Part shown: positions 45,075-53,656 of the stretch, piece by piece | How positions within the stretch are numbered: the stretch's first letter is position 1 | Layout of the letters: each line of letters starts with the position of its first letter | NCBI RefSeq assembly: GCF_011046735.1 | Contig: NZ_CP049258.1 | Span: 6,962,001-7,026,000, forward strand | Origin: Nordella sp. HKS 07 | Lineage (GTDB): Bacteria > Pseudomonadota > Alphaproteobacteria > Rhizobiales > Aestuariivirgaceae | Direction of reading: 5' to 3' | DNA: 64,000 nt | Made by a program: the position numbers and the translations under genes | The notes under the pieces: model-generated | Databases searched by the model: none | Told to the model about the DNA's origin: nothing | The model's input: the letters and a program-made list of their open reading frames with translations, nothing else

Positions 45075-45290
45075 GTGGAGTCATCGCGATGGTGGGCGGG
45101 CCGATCTTCGCGCAAAATGCAGATCGGCCGCTGGAAGGTCTTCTCGACCTGTCGCGAGTCATTCGGGAAATTCTGCCTTTATCACCGCAAGGACGGCAGG
45201 ATCGTCACGGAGCGTGACGACGTTCTCAACGCCTCTCGATATGCGCTGACGACGAAGCACCTCGTCAAGCCTGCTTTATCCAAAGATTGA
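45075..45290 (+). pseudogene. C-terminal remnant of a phage terminase large subunit
   Basis: The frame gives 71 residues. The stretch MQIGRWKVFSTCRESFGKF followed by CLYHRKDGRIVTERDDVLNA and SRYAL is the C-terminal nuclease-region tail of phage terminase large subunits (RMxTGRxKVFxHLxxWxEEFRLYHRKDGKIVKExDDLMxATRYAL). The upstream ATPase half is missing, so this is a decayed fragment. It marks former prophage DNA beside the CHAT cluster. Confidence 0.7.
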
Positions 45291-45431
45291 CCGGCTTCTC
45301 TGACGCTCAATCGGGCGCCCCCAATATTCCTCGGGCCCTAAGTCGAGCGCTTCGCACAGGTCAACCTCAAGGTTCTGGTCTGCACCTTCGCCCGATTCCA
45401 GTCGCCGTATCAGATCAGCGTATTTGCTTAT
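45276..45431 (-). pseudogene. Small phage-type ORF whose start codon is AUA
   Basis: A 51-codon frame on the minus strand reads SKYADLIRRLESGEGADQN then LEVDLCEALDLGPEEYWGR, resembling short phage proteins that begin YxxLIxRLExAxGPSRELD. A strong AAAGGAGGAGAA lies just upstream, but at the expected start position the codon is ATA (45431-45429) rather than ATG. Either a start-codon mutation has silenced it or a rare AUA start is used. It overlaps the terminase remnant on the other strand. Confidence 0.45.
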
Positions 45432-45612
45432 GGTTCTCCTCCTTTGATTTTCCGGGCGGGGTTGTCTCGCCGGGAAGGGCGCGGGCGGCTTGCATGGCGA
45501 CCTCACGCGCCAGCGCTATCCTTTGTCAACCTCGGTGAATGTGGCGTAGGATGCCTACTCGCCAGAGTTCCGGCGCTGTCAGGACTTTCTCTCGGTATCC
45601 ATGTGGGTAACC

Positions 45613-46011
45613 ATGGTAATACGCCCAATTGGAATAGTTGTTTCATTGCTGCTATTGCTTGCCGGATGCGGCGGGCCATCCTCTTTGGATCCAATTTCCA
45701 ATTCCAAAACTCCAAAGTACGGAGCAATTGCAATATCAAAGCGGACTCTCCAGTCGGGTATGTCTTGGAACGATAGCTCTCGCGAAGAGGCGGAGACCAA
45801 AGCTCTGAGGGCGTGTGGCCAGTATTCGAACGATTGTCGGATTATCGTATTTGTAAGAAATGGATGTGCCGCACTGGCAATCGGACAGGGTGGTTGGGGG
45901 AGCGCCTGGGCACCCTCGCTAGATGTGGCTGAAGCGAAAGCCACCTCATTTTGCCGACAGAACGCAAAGGCCTGCAAAGTAGATACAGCGAAATTTTGTT
46001 CCGGCACTTAG
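45613..46011 (+). CDS. DUF4189-family lipoprotein
   Basis: A 132-residue protein from ATG 45613 (an ATG four codons earlier is less good). The N-terminus has a lipobox-type signal peptide (GIVVSLLLLLAGCGGPS; Cys about 18). The body matches DUF4189: YGAIAISKRTLQ, AETKALRACG, DCRIIVFVRNGCAALAIG and AEAKATSFCRQNA. Cysteines are positioned to form disulfides in the periplasm. The function is unknown; some members accompany toxins as inhibitors. It lies between the phage remnant and tRNA-Thr. Confidence 0.82.
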   Translation: MVIRPIGIVVSLLLLLAGCGGPSSLDPISNSKTPKYGAIAISKRTLQSGMSWNDSSREEAETKALRACGQYSNDCRIIVFVRNGCAALAIGQGGWGSAWAPSLDVAEAKATSFCRQNAKACKVDTAKFCSGT

Positions 46012-46310
46012 AGCGCGAGCGCGCAGCTTCGCGTGTTTTGACATCGGGAACGAGAATCAGCCCCAGTCCCGAAAAGAGCTTGAAAGACCCATTCTTCTTG
46101 TTCGTCATGTCACCGGTCCTGCAGCCGTGCGGTGCACAAAAACGCCGGAACAGAAGCGGAAAACCACTTCACGGATTTTTTACGGATTCGGACACGGTTT
46201 CGCGTAATGTTCTCGGTCTGGCACGTTTTTTGGCGCCTTGGGCACGAAACGAGCCCGAGCGCGAAAAGCCCTTGAATACGTGGACCTTCAATGTCATACG
46301 GAGCCCCGGC
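46012..46310. other. Intergenic region upstream of tRNA-Thr
   Basis: No gene is supported in these 299 bases. The minus-strand frame beginning at 46108 runs into the DUF4189 gene and is probably accidental. Several short A/T-rich runs (46177-46200) could hold the tRNA promoter, but no clear -35/-10 pair is claimed. Confidence 0.4.
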
Positions 46311-46385
<75 letters not shown>

Positions 46386-46696
46386 TTCCAATCCATTGAT
46401 TCGGCTCAACTAATTGAAAATATTAGTGTGTTGGCCATCGCTCTGGTACACAGAGGTGGCACACATGAGAATTACTATTTCCGGCGCGTGAAAACATCCC
46501 CAGACGGGTTCCTATTTTCTCAGGCGGCGAGTGCCCGTCGATTTGAGCAAAACCGCGCAAGGATCGAAACCAACCCATAGTGCACGGTCTCAGGACGCGT
46601 CGGTGAACGCTCACTGAGGGTACACCCGGACAAGACACGTCTTGCGTCCATGCTGCTTCGGTGGAACTCTGTGGCATGGGGTACGTTGGGCGTCGC
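46386..46696. other. Intergenic region after tRNA-Thr
   Basis: I see no gene or structured RNA in these 311 bases. The plus-strand frame 46341-46580 runs through the tRNA and is accidental. Confidence 0.4.
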
Positions 46697-47061
46697 ATGC
46701 CGTGGGTCAATGCAATCGCCGCTGCTGGGGTGCTCGCGTGTCTGGCGCTGGCACCACCCGCTGCAGCAAAAAGCATGTGGAACAGTGACAAGCTTTTCAC
46801 CGAGTGCAGTCGGTCAAGCCCTCGCTGTGCGTCCTATCTTGCCGCAGTTGTTGATACAGCAAATGAGGCTGCGGTGATTGCCACACAAAAAAATTGGCGA
46901 TCTGCCTCCCTCCCAGAGCAAAGGTGGAGAAGCTCCGAAAAGTTGTCTTGAAGGAGTTGGAGGTACAACCACAAGCGCGCGCAAGCTCGGCTGCCTCCAT
47001 TGCTTTGAGGGCTCTCAAGAGAAAGTGGCCGTGCCCCACCCACCTCGGGGTGGGCCGATAG
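46697..47061 (+). pseudogene. Rap1a/Tai-like protein gene with a frameshift at an A7 run
   Basis: From ATG 46697 the frame gives a signal peptide (MPWVNAIAAAGVLACLALAP) and the Rap1a/Tai pattern KLFTECSRSSPRCASYLAAVVD. At the run of seven A (46887-46893) the frame goes into an unrelated tail ending at 46951, while the neighbouring frame continues as ICLPPRAKVEKLRKVVLKEL with AASIALRALKRKWPC at the end, the typical C-terminus, closing at TAG 47061. One added A would restore a normal-length protein. Family members include immunity proteins of type VI secretion effectors; others are of unknown role. Whether this is a sequencing error, a real mutation or ribosomal slippage is open. Confidence 0.65.
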
Positions 47062-47266
47062 GGGTCACCGGGCGCGCGCCGGGCCACTCCCCTGTCAATC
47101 CCGGCCTGAGAAATTTCCGCCAATTTTGGAAGCTTGCCCGGCAGCATCCGTTTTCCCACATAAATCAATAATTTGACCCAGTTCATGCTGTGACTGAGCC
47201 ACGCCTTTCCCACGCGGAAGTTGGCCTGGCTGTCGCCGCCCTGTCGTCCGGACTATATAGGCGGCC

Positions 47267-48181
47267 ATGCACGAAGGACACGGACATGGTTCCCTGAAGG
47301 CCGGCTCGGCCGCCGGCCGGCATAAAAGCCGGCTCGCCTGGGCATTCGCATTGACGGGAACCTATATGGTCGCCGAGGTAGTGGGCGGTCTCCTGACCGG
47401 CAGCCTCGCCCTCCTCGCCGACGCGGCGCATATGCTGACCGATGCCGGAGGCCTTGCTCTGGCGCTCATCGCCATCCGTTTCGCCGAGCGCCCGGCCACG
47501 CCGCAGAAGACCTATGGCTATGTGCGCGCCGAGGTGCTGTCGGCGCTCGCCAATGCCGTCGTCCTGCTGCTGCTCACCATCTACATCCTCTACGAGGCCT
47601 ATAAGCGCTTCTTCGAACCGCCCGAGATCCTGAGCGGGCCGATGCTCGCCGTCGCCCTCGTCGGCATGGCCGTCAACCTCGTTTCCATGCGCCTGCTGGC
47701 GGGCGGCTCAGCTGAGAGCCTCAATGTCCGCGGCGCCTATTTCGAGGTGCTGAGCGACTTTCTGGGGTCGATTGCCGTCGTCATCGCCGCCCTGATCGTC
47801 ATGACGACCGGCTGGACGCTCGCCGATCCCATCGTCGGCGCCGCCATCGGCCTCTTCATCGTGCCAAGGACCTGGCGGCTTCTGAAAGATGCCGTCCATA
47901 TTCTTCTGGAAGGCGTTCCCGCCGAAATCGACCTCACCTTGCTGGAGCGCGTGCTGAAAGAGATTCCAGGCGTCGCCGCTGTGCACGACCTGCATGTCTG
48001 GACGCTCACTTCGGGGCTTGATTCGATGAGCGGGCATATCGTTGTGGACGACATGCGGGAAGCCGGGCGTGTTCTGGCGGAAGCACGCAAGCTCATGAAA
48101 GAGAAATTCGGCCTCGACCACGTCACCATCCAGATCGAGGACGAGGCCCTGGCGGCAGCAGAGGCGAAGCTTCCCGTCTGA
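47267..48181 (+). CDS. CDF-family cation efflux transporter (CzcD/ZitB type)
   Basis: A 304-residue transporter with a His-containing N-terminus (HEGHGHG), six membrane helices and a cytoplasmic C-terminal domain (VHDLHVWTLTSG, the metal-binding loop). The helix 2 metal site is LLADAAHMLTDAGG (HxxxD), but the helix 5 site reads YFEVLSDFLGS, with Glu in place of the usual His. It exports zinc, cobalt, cadmium or another divalent ion from the cytoplasm to the periplasm. Selectivity could differ because of the Glu change. It is monocistronic. Confidence 0.92.
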   Translation: MHEGHGHGSLKAGSAAGRHKSRLAWAFALTGTYMVAEVVGGLLTGSLALLADAAHMLTDAGGLALALIAIRFAERPATPQKTYGYVRAEVLSALANAVVLLLLTIYILYEAYKRFFEPPEILSGPMLAVALVGMAVNLVSMRLLAGGSAESLNVRGAYFEVLSDFLGSIAVVIAALIVMTTGWTLADPIVGAAIGLFIVPRTWRLLKDAVHILLEGVPAEIDLTLLERVLKEIPGVAAVHDLHVWTLTSGLDSMSGHIVVDDMREAGRVLAEARKLMKEKFGLDHVTIQIEDEALAAAEAKLPV

Positions 48182-48266
48182 GCCGCCTGACCGGCCCATG
48201 CTCGCCTGTCCGAAGAGTTTGCGATAGCGTATGTCTCCTTGTCGAAACGAAGCGGGGACCTTCGCA

Positions 48267-48920
48267 ATGAACGAGCCCGAGCGGACCGGATCTGTCCTTG
48301 ATCCAATCGATCGTCTGTCAGAGATCATATTCGGACTTCTGATGGCGCTTTCCTTTACCGGCACCATGAGCGTCGCCGTGGCGGGAGGCGAAGAGGTCCG
48401 GACCGTGCTCATGGCGGCCCTTGGATGCAACATGGCATGGGGCATTGTGGACGCCGTGATGTTCGTCCTGACGACCGCCGCGGATCGGGCCAGGCGCTTC
48501 AATTTCATCGATTCCGTCCGCGCAGCGCCCGTGCCGGAGGCGCGTCGCATTCTGCTTCAGAACCTGCCCGAGGAGGTTCAGCAGATCACGTCCGAAACCG
48601 ATGCGGAGTTGCTGCTCACGCGCATCAAGTCCTCGCCGGCGGGCAAGCACCGCAACATTGTCCGCCTCCAGGATTTCAGGGCCGCGATTTCGGTCTTCGG
48701 CCTGGTCGTCGCTTCGACGCTCCCGCCCAGCATACCTTTCCTGTTTATCGACCATCTGCCCGCCGCCATGCGCATGTCGAACGCGATCGCGCTGGTGATG
48801 CTCTTCCTCATCGGCGCCCGACTCGGCAAATACATGGGCAGAAGCCCGTGGCCGATGGCGCTGGCCATGACGGCGATCGGCGCCGTCCTGGTGGCCGTCA
48901 CCATCGCGTTAGGAGGTTAG
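48267..48920 (+). CDS. VIT-family-like membrane protein
   Basis: A 217-residue protein starting at ATG 48267, with five hydrophobic helices by eye and the VIT1/CCC1-type opening DPIDRLSEIIFGLLMALSFTGTMS. The acidic middle loop (ETDAELLLTRIKSSPAG) is where metal-binding residues sit in this superfamily. VIT proteins move iron or manganese; whether this diverged member transports a metal is uncertain. Its stop overlaps that of the antiporter gene on the opposite strand by 4 bases. Confidence 0.75.
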   Translation: MNEPERTGSVLDPIDRLSEIIFGLLMALSFTGTMSVAVAGGEEVRTVLMAALGCNMAWGIVDAVMFVLTTAADRARRFNFIDSVRAAPVPEARRILLQNLPEEVQQITSETDAELLLTRIKSSPAGKHRNIVRLQDFRAAISVFGLVVASTLPPSIPFLFIDHLPAAMRMSNAIALVMLFLIGARLGKYMGRSPWPMALAMTAIGAVLVAVTIALGG

Positions 48921-50007
48921 ACGCGAGGCGGCAAAATATAGAGGGTCATTGCGAAGATCAGATACACCATGAGCAGCAACACGCCGACGAACCATGCCGA
49001 GCGCCCGCTACTGGTCATCAGGAAAGCAGTTATCGTCGAAATGAGCACCATGACCACCGCCCCTGGCCAGAATTGCAGGTCCATCGGCGACGGACCGATG
49101 ACATAGCTGAGCAGCACCAGAACCGGGGCGACAAAAAGCGCGATCTGTGATGCGCTGCCAAGCGCGATGCCGACACTCAGATCGAGGTGGTTCTTGCGCG
49201 CACCGGAAAACGCCGAAGCCATCTCGGCGGCGCCGCCGACCAACGCCACCACGATGAACCCCACGAATGCCGGGGTCATGCCGAAGGTCTCGGCCGCCTG
49301 CTGCACCGACTCGACGAATATTTCGCTGACCAGTGCGACCAGCACGGTGACGCCGGCCAGCACCGACAGTCCCAGGCTCAATGGCCATATCGCTTCACCG
49401 GGCTCCCCGTGCTCCACGCCGCCGAAGAACTCCCGATGCGACTTGAGTGAGAAGACCAGGCCCAATGCATAGGTGGAGATCAGCAGGACCGACAGGGCCA
49501 CACTCAATTTTCCCGTGAATTCCGATCCGGATGTGGACTCTGCATCAAAGACCGCCGAGGGCGTCATGATCGCGATTGTGGCAATGAACAGGAGGCTGGT
49601 CTGGAGGCGGGCGCTGGTCCGGTTGTATTGCTGCACATGGTGCTTGAGGCCGCCGAGCAGGAACGACGCGCCCAGCATGAACAACGTATTCGTGACAATC
49701 GCTCCGGCATGGAGGCTTTCACGAGAGTGTGCTGGCCGGCATGCAACGCGGTCAATGCGATGACCAGTTCCGTCAGATTTCCCAGCGAAGCGTTGAGAAG
49801 GCCGCCGACAGTATCGCCGGTCTTGGATGCCACCGACTCGGTCGCGGAACTCAGCAGCGTGGCCAGGGGCACGATCGCCAATACCGACAGCACAAACAGC
49901 AGCGTATGGGCTTCCGGTCTCAGTTGATTTGCGACGAATACCACCGGCACGAAGGCCAACAGCCAGAGGATGGGGTTGCCACGGATTTCCTTGAGGAGGA
50001 GGGCCAT
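48917..50007 (-). pseudogene. Ca2+/H+ antiporter (CaCA/ChaA family) gene with a one-base frameshift
   Basis: From ATG 50007 the first frame gives a membrane protein with the CaCA motif VPLATLLSSATESVASKTGDT and GGLLNASLGNLTELVIALTAL (alpha-1 repeat), then fails after TLVKAS. A second frame continues without loss as AGAIVTNTLFMLGASFLLGG to the second repeat (PAFVGFIVVALVGGAAEMAS) and a normal end at 48917. Adding one base near 49709-49711 fuses the two into one ChaA/Cax-type antiporter of about 363 residues. A real mutation and an assembly indel are both possible. The gene would export calcium in exchange for protons. Confidence 0.85.
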
Positions 50008-50180
50008 GGGAATATGATCAGGTGAATTGCGGCAGTGGTAACGTGGGCGGCTGACGGCGCAAAGCGGACCCCTCCTCGTAGACGGGCGACAATTCTCCGG
50101 CCCGCTATTGCCTATCCCCCGCCCATAGCATCGGCCATGGCCAAACCATCCGTCAAGACTACCGGCAGCCTCCTGCCCGA

Positions 50181-53100
50181 TCAGGTCGGTGTCACATGCA
50201 CCGCAATGCCGGCGAGCCAGCTTTCCAGTCCCAGAACATCGAATACCGACCCATCGCGATTCCACAGGACCATGTCGGTTTCGGTCGGCCGCTCGGCCAC
50301 GGGCGCGCGCGGAATTGCACCCAAGGCCAGCCGCCCGGCGCCGCCGCCCTCGGTGAGGCGCTTGATCGAGCCGACGAATTCATGGCCGACCAGCGGGACC
50401 TGCGTAATGGCCACGCCCAGCCGGTCCGCCGCGAGCAGCTGGCGGAATGCGCTCACCACCTGCCCCCGGCCGAAACGGTTGATCTCGTCGAACACCGCCA
50501 CCGCCAGCGAGGAATCGAACGACAGGCCGCGACGCCACAGATGCGTGTTGCCGACCAGCGCCCATACATCGTCGACGACGACAACGGTCGAGGCCATGCG
50601 GACATGCGAATAAGGCCCGGCGCCGGGAGAGAACACCGCGACGCGGTCACCATTGTCCTTGACCAGGCGCGCCAGTGCCTGCTGCCAGAGCTCGTTGCGA
50701 ACCCAGGTGAGAGGCTGCGGCGTGCCCGGCAACAGCGCGCGCGGCACGCACAGCGCCACTTGCAGTCCGGGCCGCGCCCCCAGCCGGGCAATCAACGTAT
50801 CGAGCCAGGCGAGATTGGCGCCGTCGGCGTCGACGGACTCGCCGTCGATGGCCGGCGTCTCGATATAGATAAGCCGTTCGGCACGGCCGATGGCGGCGTT
50901 AAGTGCGAACAGCGCCTCCTGCCGGCCCAGCGCGTTGAGAATGCGGCGGCACACCGCGCGCAGGGCCGCGTTCGCGTTTCCGACGGCGCCGACCGGCGGC
51001 AGGTTGGGCAAGGCCGCGGCGACATTATCATAGGCGTCGAACAGCGTGCCGTCGGCAAGGTCGAGCGCATCGAACACCAGGGGCTCGCCCTCGACGCCGC
51101 GCGCCACGGTCTTGAGCACCGCCGCCCACTGCGCCGGAGCGTTGATCGCCTGCGCCGGCAGCGGATTGCTGCCGGCATCGCTGGCGAGTGCCGGGGTGCC
51201 GGCGAACAGGCGGTCGCGCATCACATCGGCGATGTCGGTGATGGCACCACCGGTGATCTGGACGCCGGCGCCGTGTACTTCCCTGCCGCCAGGTGCCGTG
51301 GGATTGCCCGCCAGTGCCGGCAGCAGCTCGTGCCAGGATGCCAGCGCCGGCGCGCTGCCCACCACGCCAATGTTCACCGCGCCGGCGCCGGCACCCGCAT
51401 TGAGCAGGCCGACCAGTTCCAGCCGCTCCTGAGTCGGCAGCGGAGCGCCGGGCGTGCCGACGCTCAATATGCCGTTGCGCGGCTGAATCTGAACCTGCGG
51501 CGTGAAGCCGGTCGCGGTGGCTACTGCGGCATTGAAGGGATTTGTGTTGCCGGGCGCCTGATTGACGAAGGCCGGCGAGGTGACGGAAATCACGTCATTG
51601 GCGCTCAACGTCTTGGCCAGCGGGCCATTGTCGAACCACTGGAGCGGTACAGTGGCGCGATTGATGGCGGTGAAGCTGTCCAGCGCATTATTGGTGCCTG
51701 GTACCCGCACCACCAGCGTCGAGCCCGAGCGGAACGCGCCCTGCGGCACGACCGCGGGGCCGAATTCCACACCCTGGTCGCAGTCCAGCACCAGCGCGCT
51801 CGCGCCCAGCTGGGTGGCGATATTGGCGAAGGTGACTGCGTTGCCGGCAACTGGCGCCGGACGCGTAATGCGCTGGTCGGCATAGATCGTGGGGGGATTG
51901 CCGCCATCATAGAGCATCACATCGACGCCCAATTGCACGCTGCCATCCGTCTGGCCGGGCGGCAGCGTGACGACGACATGAGCAATGATCTCTGGGCCGG
52001 TCGTTGCCGCCGAGCCGAAACGTCCGGCGCCGCCCGGCTGCGCTTCGCGCCGGCCCGTATCCAGATTGATCTTCTGCGGATAAATGCGTACCCACGTCCC
52101 GTTCAGCGCGTTGGCGCCCTGGAGCGTGAGTCGGATGACGACTTGCTGACTACCGGCTGTGTCGTCCAACGCGGCGCCACCACCAGTGAGCGCAAAACAC
52201 TCGAGCGCCGGCAGCGCCGTCGGCAGCGGTAGCGGTATCGGAAGCGGTGCCGGCAAGGGCGGCGGCGGGGCCGGCGCGTTCGGCAGGTTCTCGACGACGC
52301 GGCCGCCCCAGTCATGGTCATAGGCGGGCGCAATCAGCGTCACCGGATTGACACCGTCGGGAAGCGCATTGAACGCAGTCGCCACAGTGTCGATCGTGGG
52401 CTGCAAGGCCACCGTGCTGCGCGTCACGTTGATGCGTGTGCTGACGCGGTTCTGGTCAGACGACTGCCGTTCGGCCGGCGTGCCCCTGTTGTCGCTCGGT
52501 CCCCGCACAATGCCGCAGACGAAGGATTCGATATCCACCGCCGCGACCTCGACGAAGTCGCGCGTCAGGGTGAGTTGGCCGCCACCATGCGCAGGCAGTG
52601 TGACGGGACCGCCGCCCCACAGATTGAGCGGCCCGCCTGCCGGTGCCGCGCGATAGTTGCCTATCGGCAGCAGCGCCGCCCGCGGAATGGGCACCGTATC
52701 GGGGGCGGTGCCGGTGGGTGCGACCGTGAAGCTGATGCCGGCACCCTGCGTCTGCGATGCCGTGAACAAGCTCGCATTGGTGCCGATCTGGGTGGCGTTC
52801 GCCGGCGGCAGCGTCAGCCGGCCCTGGAGATTGGTGTCGATCTGTCCGCGATGCGGGTTGACGATCAGGACTCCCAGATGCGGCGCCACCACGCAGGTGC
52901 GCTGCGTATCGTTTTCGGCCCAGATGTTCGACGCATTGCCGTTCCACGGCGCCACACTGCCGCCGGCGATGGCAGCCCACCAAGCCGCCACGGCGCCGGG
53001 ATCGATGGCCTGGCCGTCGGCATCGAAGGCCCAGACCTGAACCGCGAGGCCATCCGGAAAATTGGCCAGGACCTGGCGCGTCAAATTCAAGATCTGCCCA

Positions 53101-53648
53101 GGCCGCTTCAGGTCGCTCATCGGCAACGGCCCGTTGGCGAGCGTGCCGCTGCCGGGGTCCACCAGGCCGAAAGCCGTGGGGGCATCACCGCCCAGCGGGT
53201 TGACGAAGTCGTTCAGCCGCGCCGGTGCCGCGTCGGGATATTCGATGGCGATGGCGCGCACGCGGGCGCGGGAGCGCAGGAGTGCGGCGTTTCCCACACC
53301 ATCCGGGCGCGGCAGCATGGCGGTCAGCACCTCAAGGCGTTCCTCCACCTCCGGCAACAGCTTGAACAAGGCGACCAACATGTTGTCGGCGAAAGCCGGC
53401 GCACCTGTTGCATCTGTCAGCCCGCTGAGCACAGACGGACGGGTCGGCGTGCTGACCGCCAGAGTGAGCGTGCCCCCGGCAGGCGCCCACCAGGCGGTGA
53501 CGGTGTTGCCGCCACTCGCGGCGAAGGTATGTGGGACGGCCAATGTCGATACGGGCGCAGCCAGCGAAAGACTGGCATCATCGAACCAAGCGCCCAGTGC
53601 CGGCGATGCGAGGCCGAGCGCTGCGGGAGCGGGGTTGAGGTTGGCCAT
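50181..53648 (-). CDS. Giant protein with a C-terminal phospholipase D-like domain
   Basis: A 1155-residue protein from ATG 53648 (AGGAGC upstream). No signal peptide. The first about 900 residues are beta-rich, alanine/proline/glycine-rich and of no family I recognise. From about 940 on there is a PLD-like domain: helix and strand RAERLIYIETPAI, then the core SHVRMASTVVVVDDVWALVG followed by NTHLWRRGLSFDSSLAVAVFD, where the HxK motif is His-Val-Arg. Only one such core is seen, so it would dimerise or be inactive. It starts 8 bases after the 1081-residue gene. Its function in the operon is unknown. Confidence 0.75.
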   Translation of the reverse strand: MANLNPAPAALGLASPALGAWFDDASLSLAAPVSTLAVPHTFAASGGNTVTAWWAPAGGTLTLAVSTPTRPSVLSGLTDATGAPAFADNMLVALFKLLPEVEERLEVLTAMLPRPDGVGNAALLRSRARVRAIAIEYPDAAPARLNDFVNPLGGDAPTAFGLVDPGSGTLANGPLPMSDLKRPGQILNLTRQVLANFPDGLAVQVWAFDADGQAIDPGAVAAWWAAIAGGSVAPWNGNASNIWAENDTQRTCVVAPHLGVLIVNPHRGQIDTNLQGRLTLPPANATQIGTNASLFTASQTQGAGISFTVAPTGTAPDTVPIPRAALLPIGNYRAAPAGGPLNLWGGGPVTLPAHGGGQLTLTRDFVEVAAVDIESFVCGIVRGPSDNRGTPAERQSSDQNRVSTRINVTRSTVALQPTIDTVATAFNALPDGVNPVTLIAPAYDHDWGGRVVENLPNAPAPPPPLPAPLPIPLPLPTALPALECFALTGGGAALDDTAGSQQVVIRLTLQGANALNGTWVRIYPQKINLDTGRREAQPGGAGRFGSAATTGPEIIAHVVVTLPPGQTDGSVQLGVDVMLYDGGNPPTIYADQRITRPAPVAGNAVTFANIATQLGASALVLDCDQGVEFGPAVVPQGAFRSGSTLVVRVPGTNNALDSFTAINRATVPLQWFDNGPLAKTLSANDVISVTSPAFVNQAPGNTNPFNAAVATATGFTPQVQIQPRNGILSVGTPGAPLPTQERLELVGLLNAGAGAGAVNIGVVGSAPALASWHELLPALAGNPTAPGGREVHGAGVQITGGAITDIADVMRDRLFAGTPALASDAGSNPLPAQAINAPAQWAAVLKTVARGVEGEPLVFDALDLADGTLFDAYDNVAAALPNLPPVGAVGNANAALRAVCRRILNALGRQEALFALNAAIGRAERLIYIETPAIDGESVDADGANLAWLDTLIARLGARPGLQVALCVPRALLPGTPQPLTWVRNELWQQALARLVKDNGDRVAVFSPGAGPYSHVRMASTVVVVDDVWALVGNTHLWRRGLSFDSSLAVAVFDEINRFGRGQVVSAFRQLLAADRLGVAITQVPLVGHEFVGSIKRLTEGGGAGRLALGAIPRAPVAERPTETDMVLWNRDGSVFDVLGLESWLAGIAVHVTPT

Positions 53649-53656
53649 GGATGCTC

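Noticed and set aside
45842-46108. Minus-strand frame with the opening MTNKKNGSFKLFSGLG
   Set aside because: It overlaps the DUF4189 coding end and turns into arginine-rich nonsense; the opening is too short to support a gene.
50196-52232. Long plus-strand reading frame (678 codons) opposite the PLD-like giant gene
   Set aside because: It is the antisense of a coding gene in GC-rich DNA; its arginine/glutamine-heavy composition is not protein-like and no ribosome-binding site is present.
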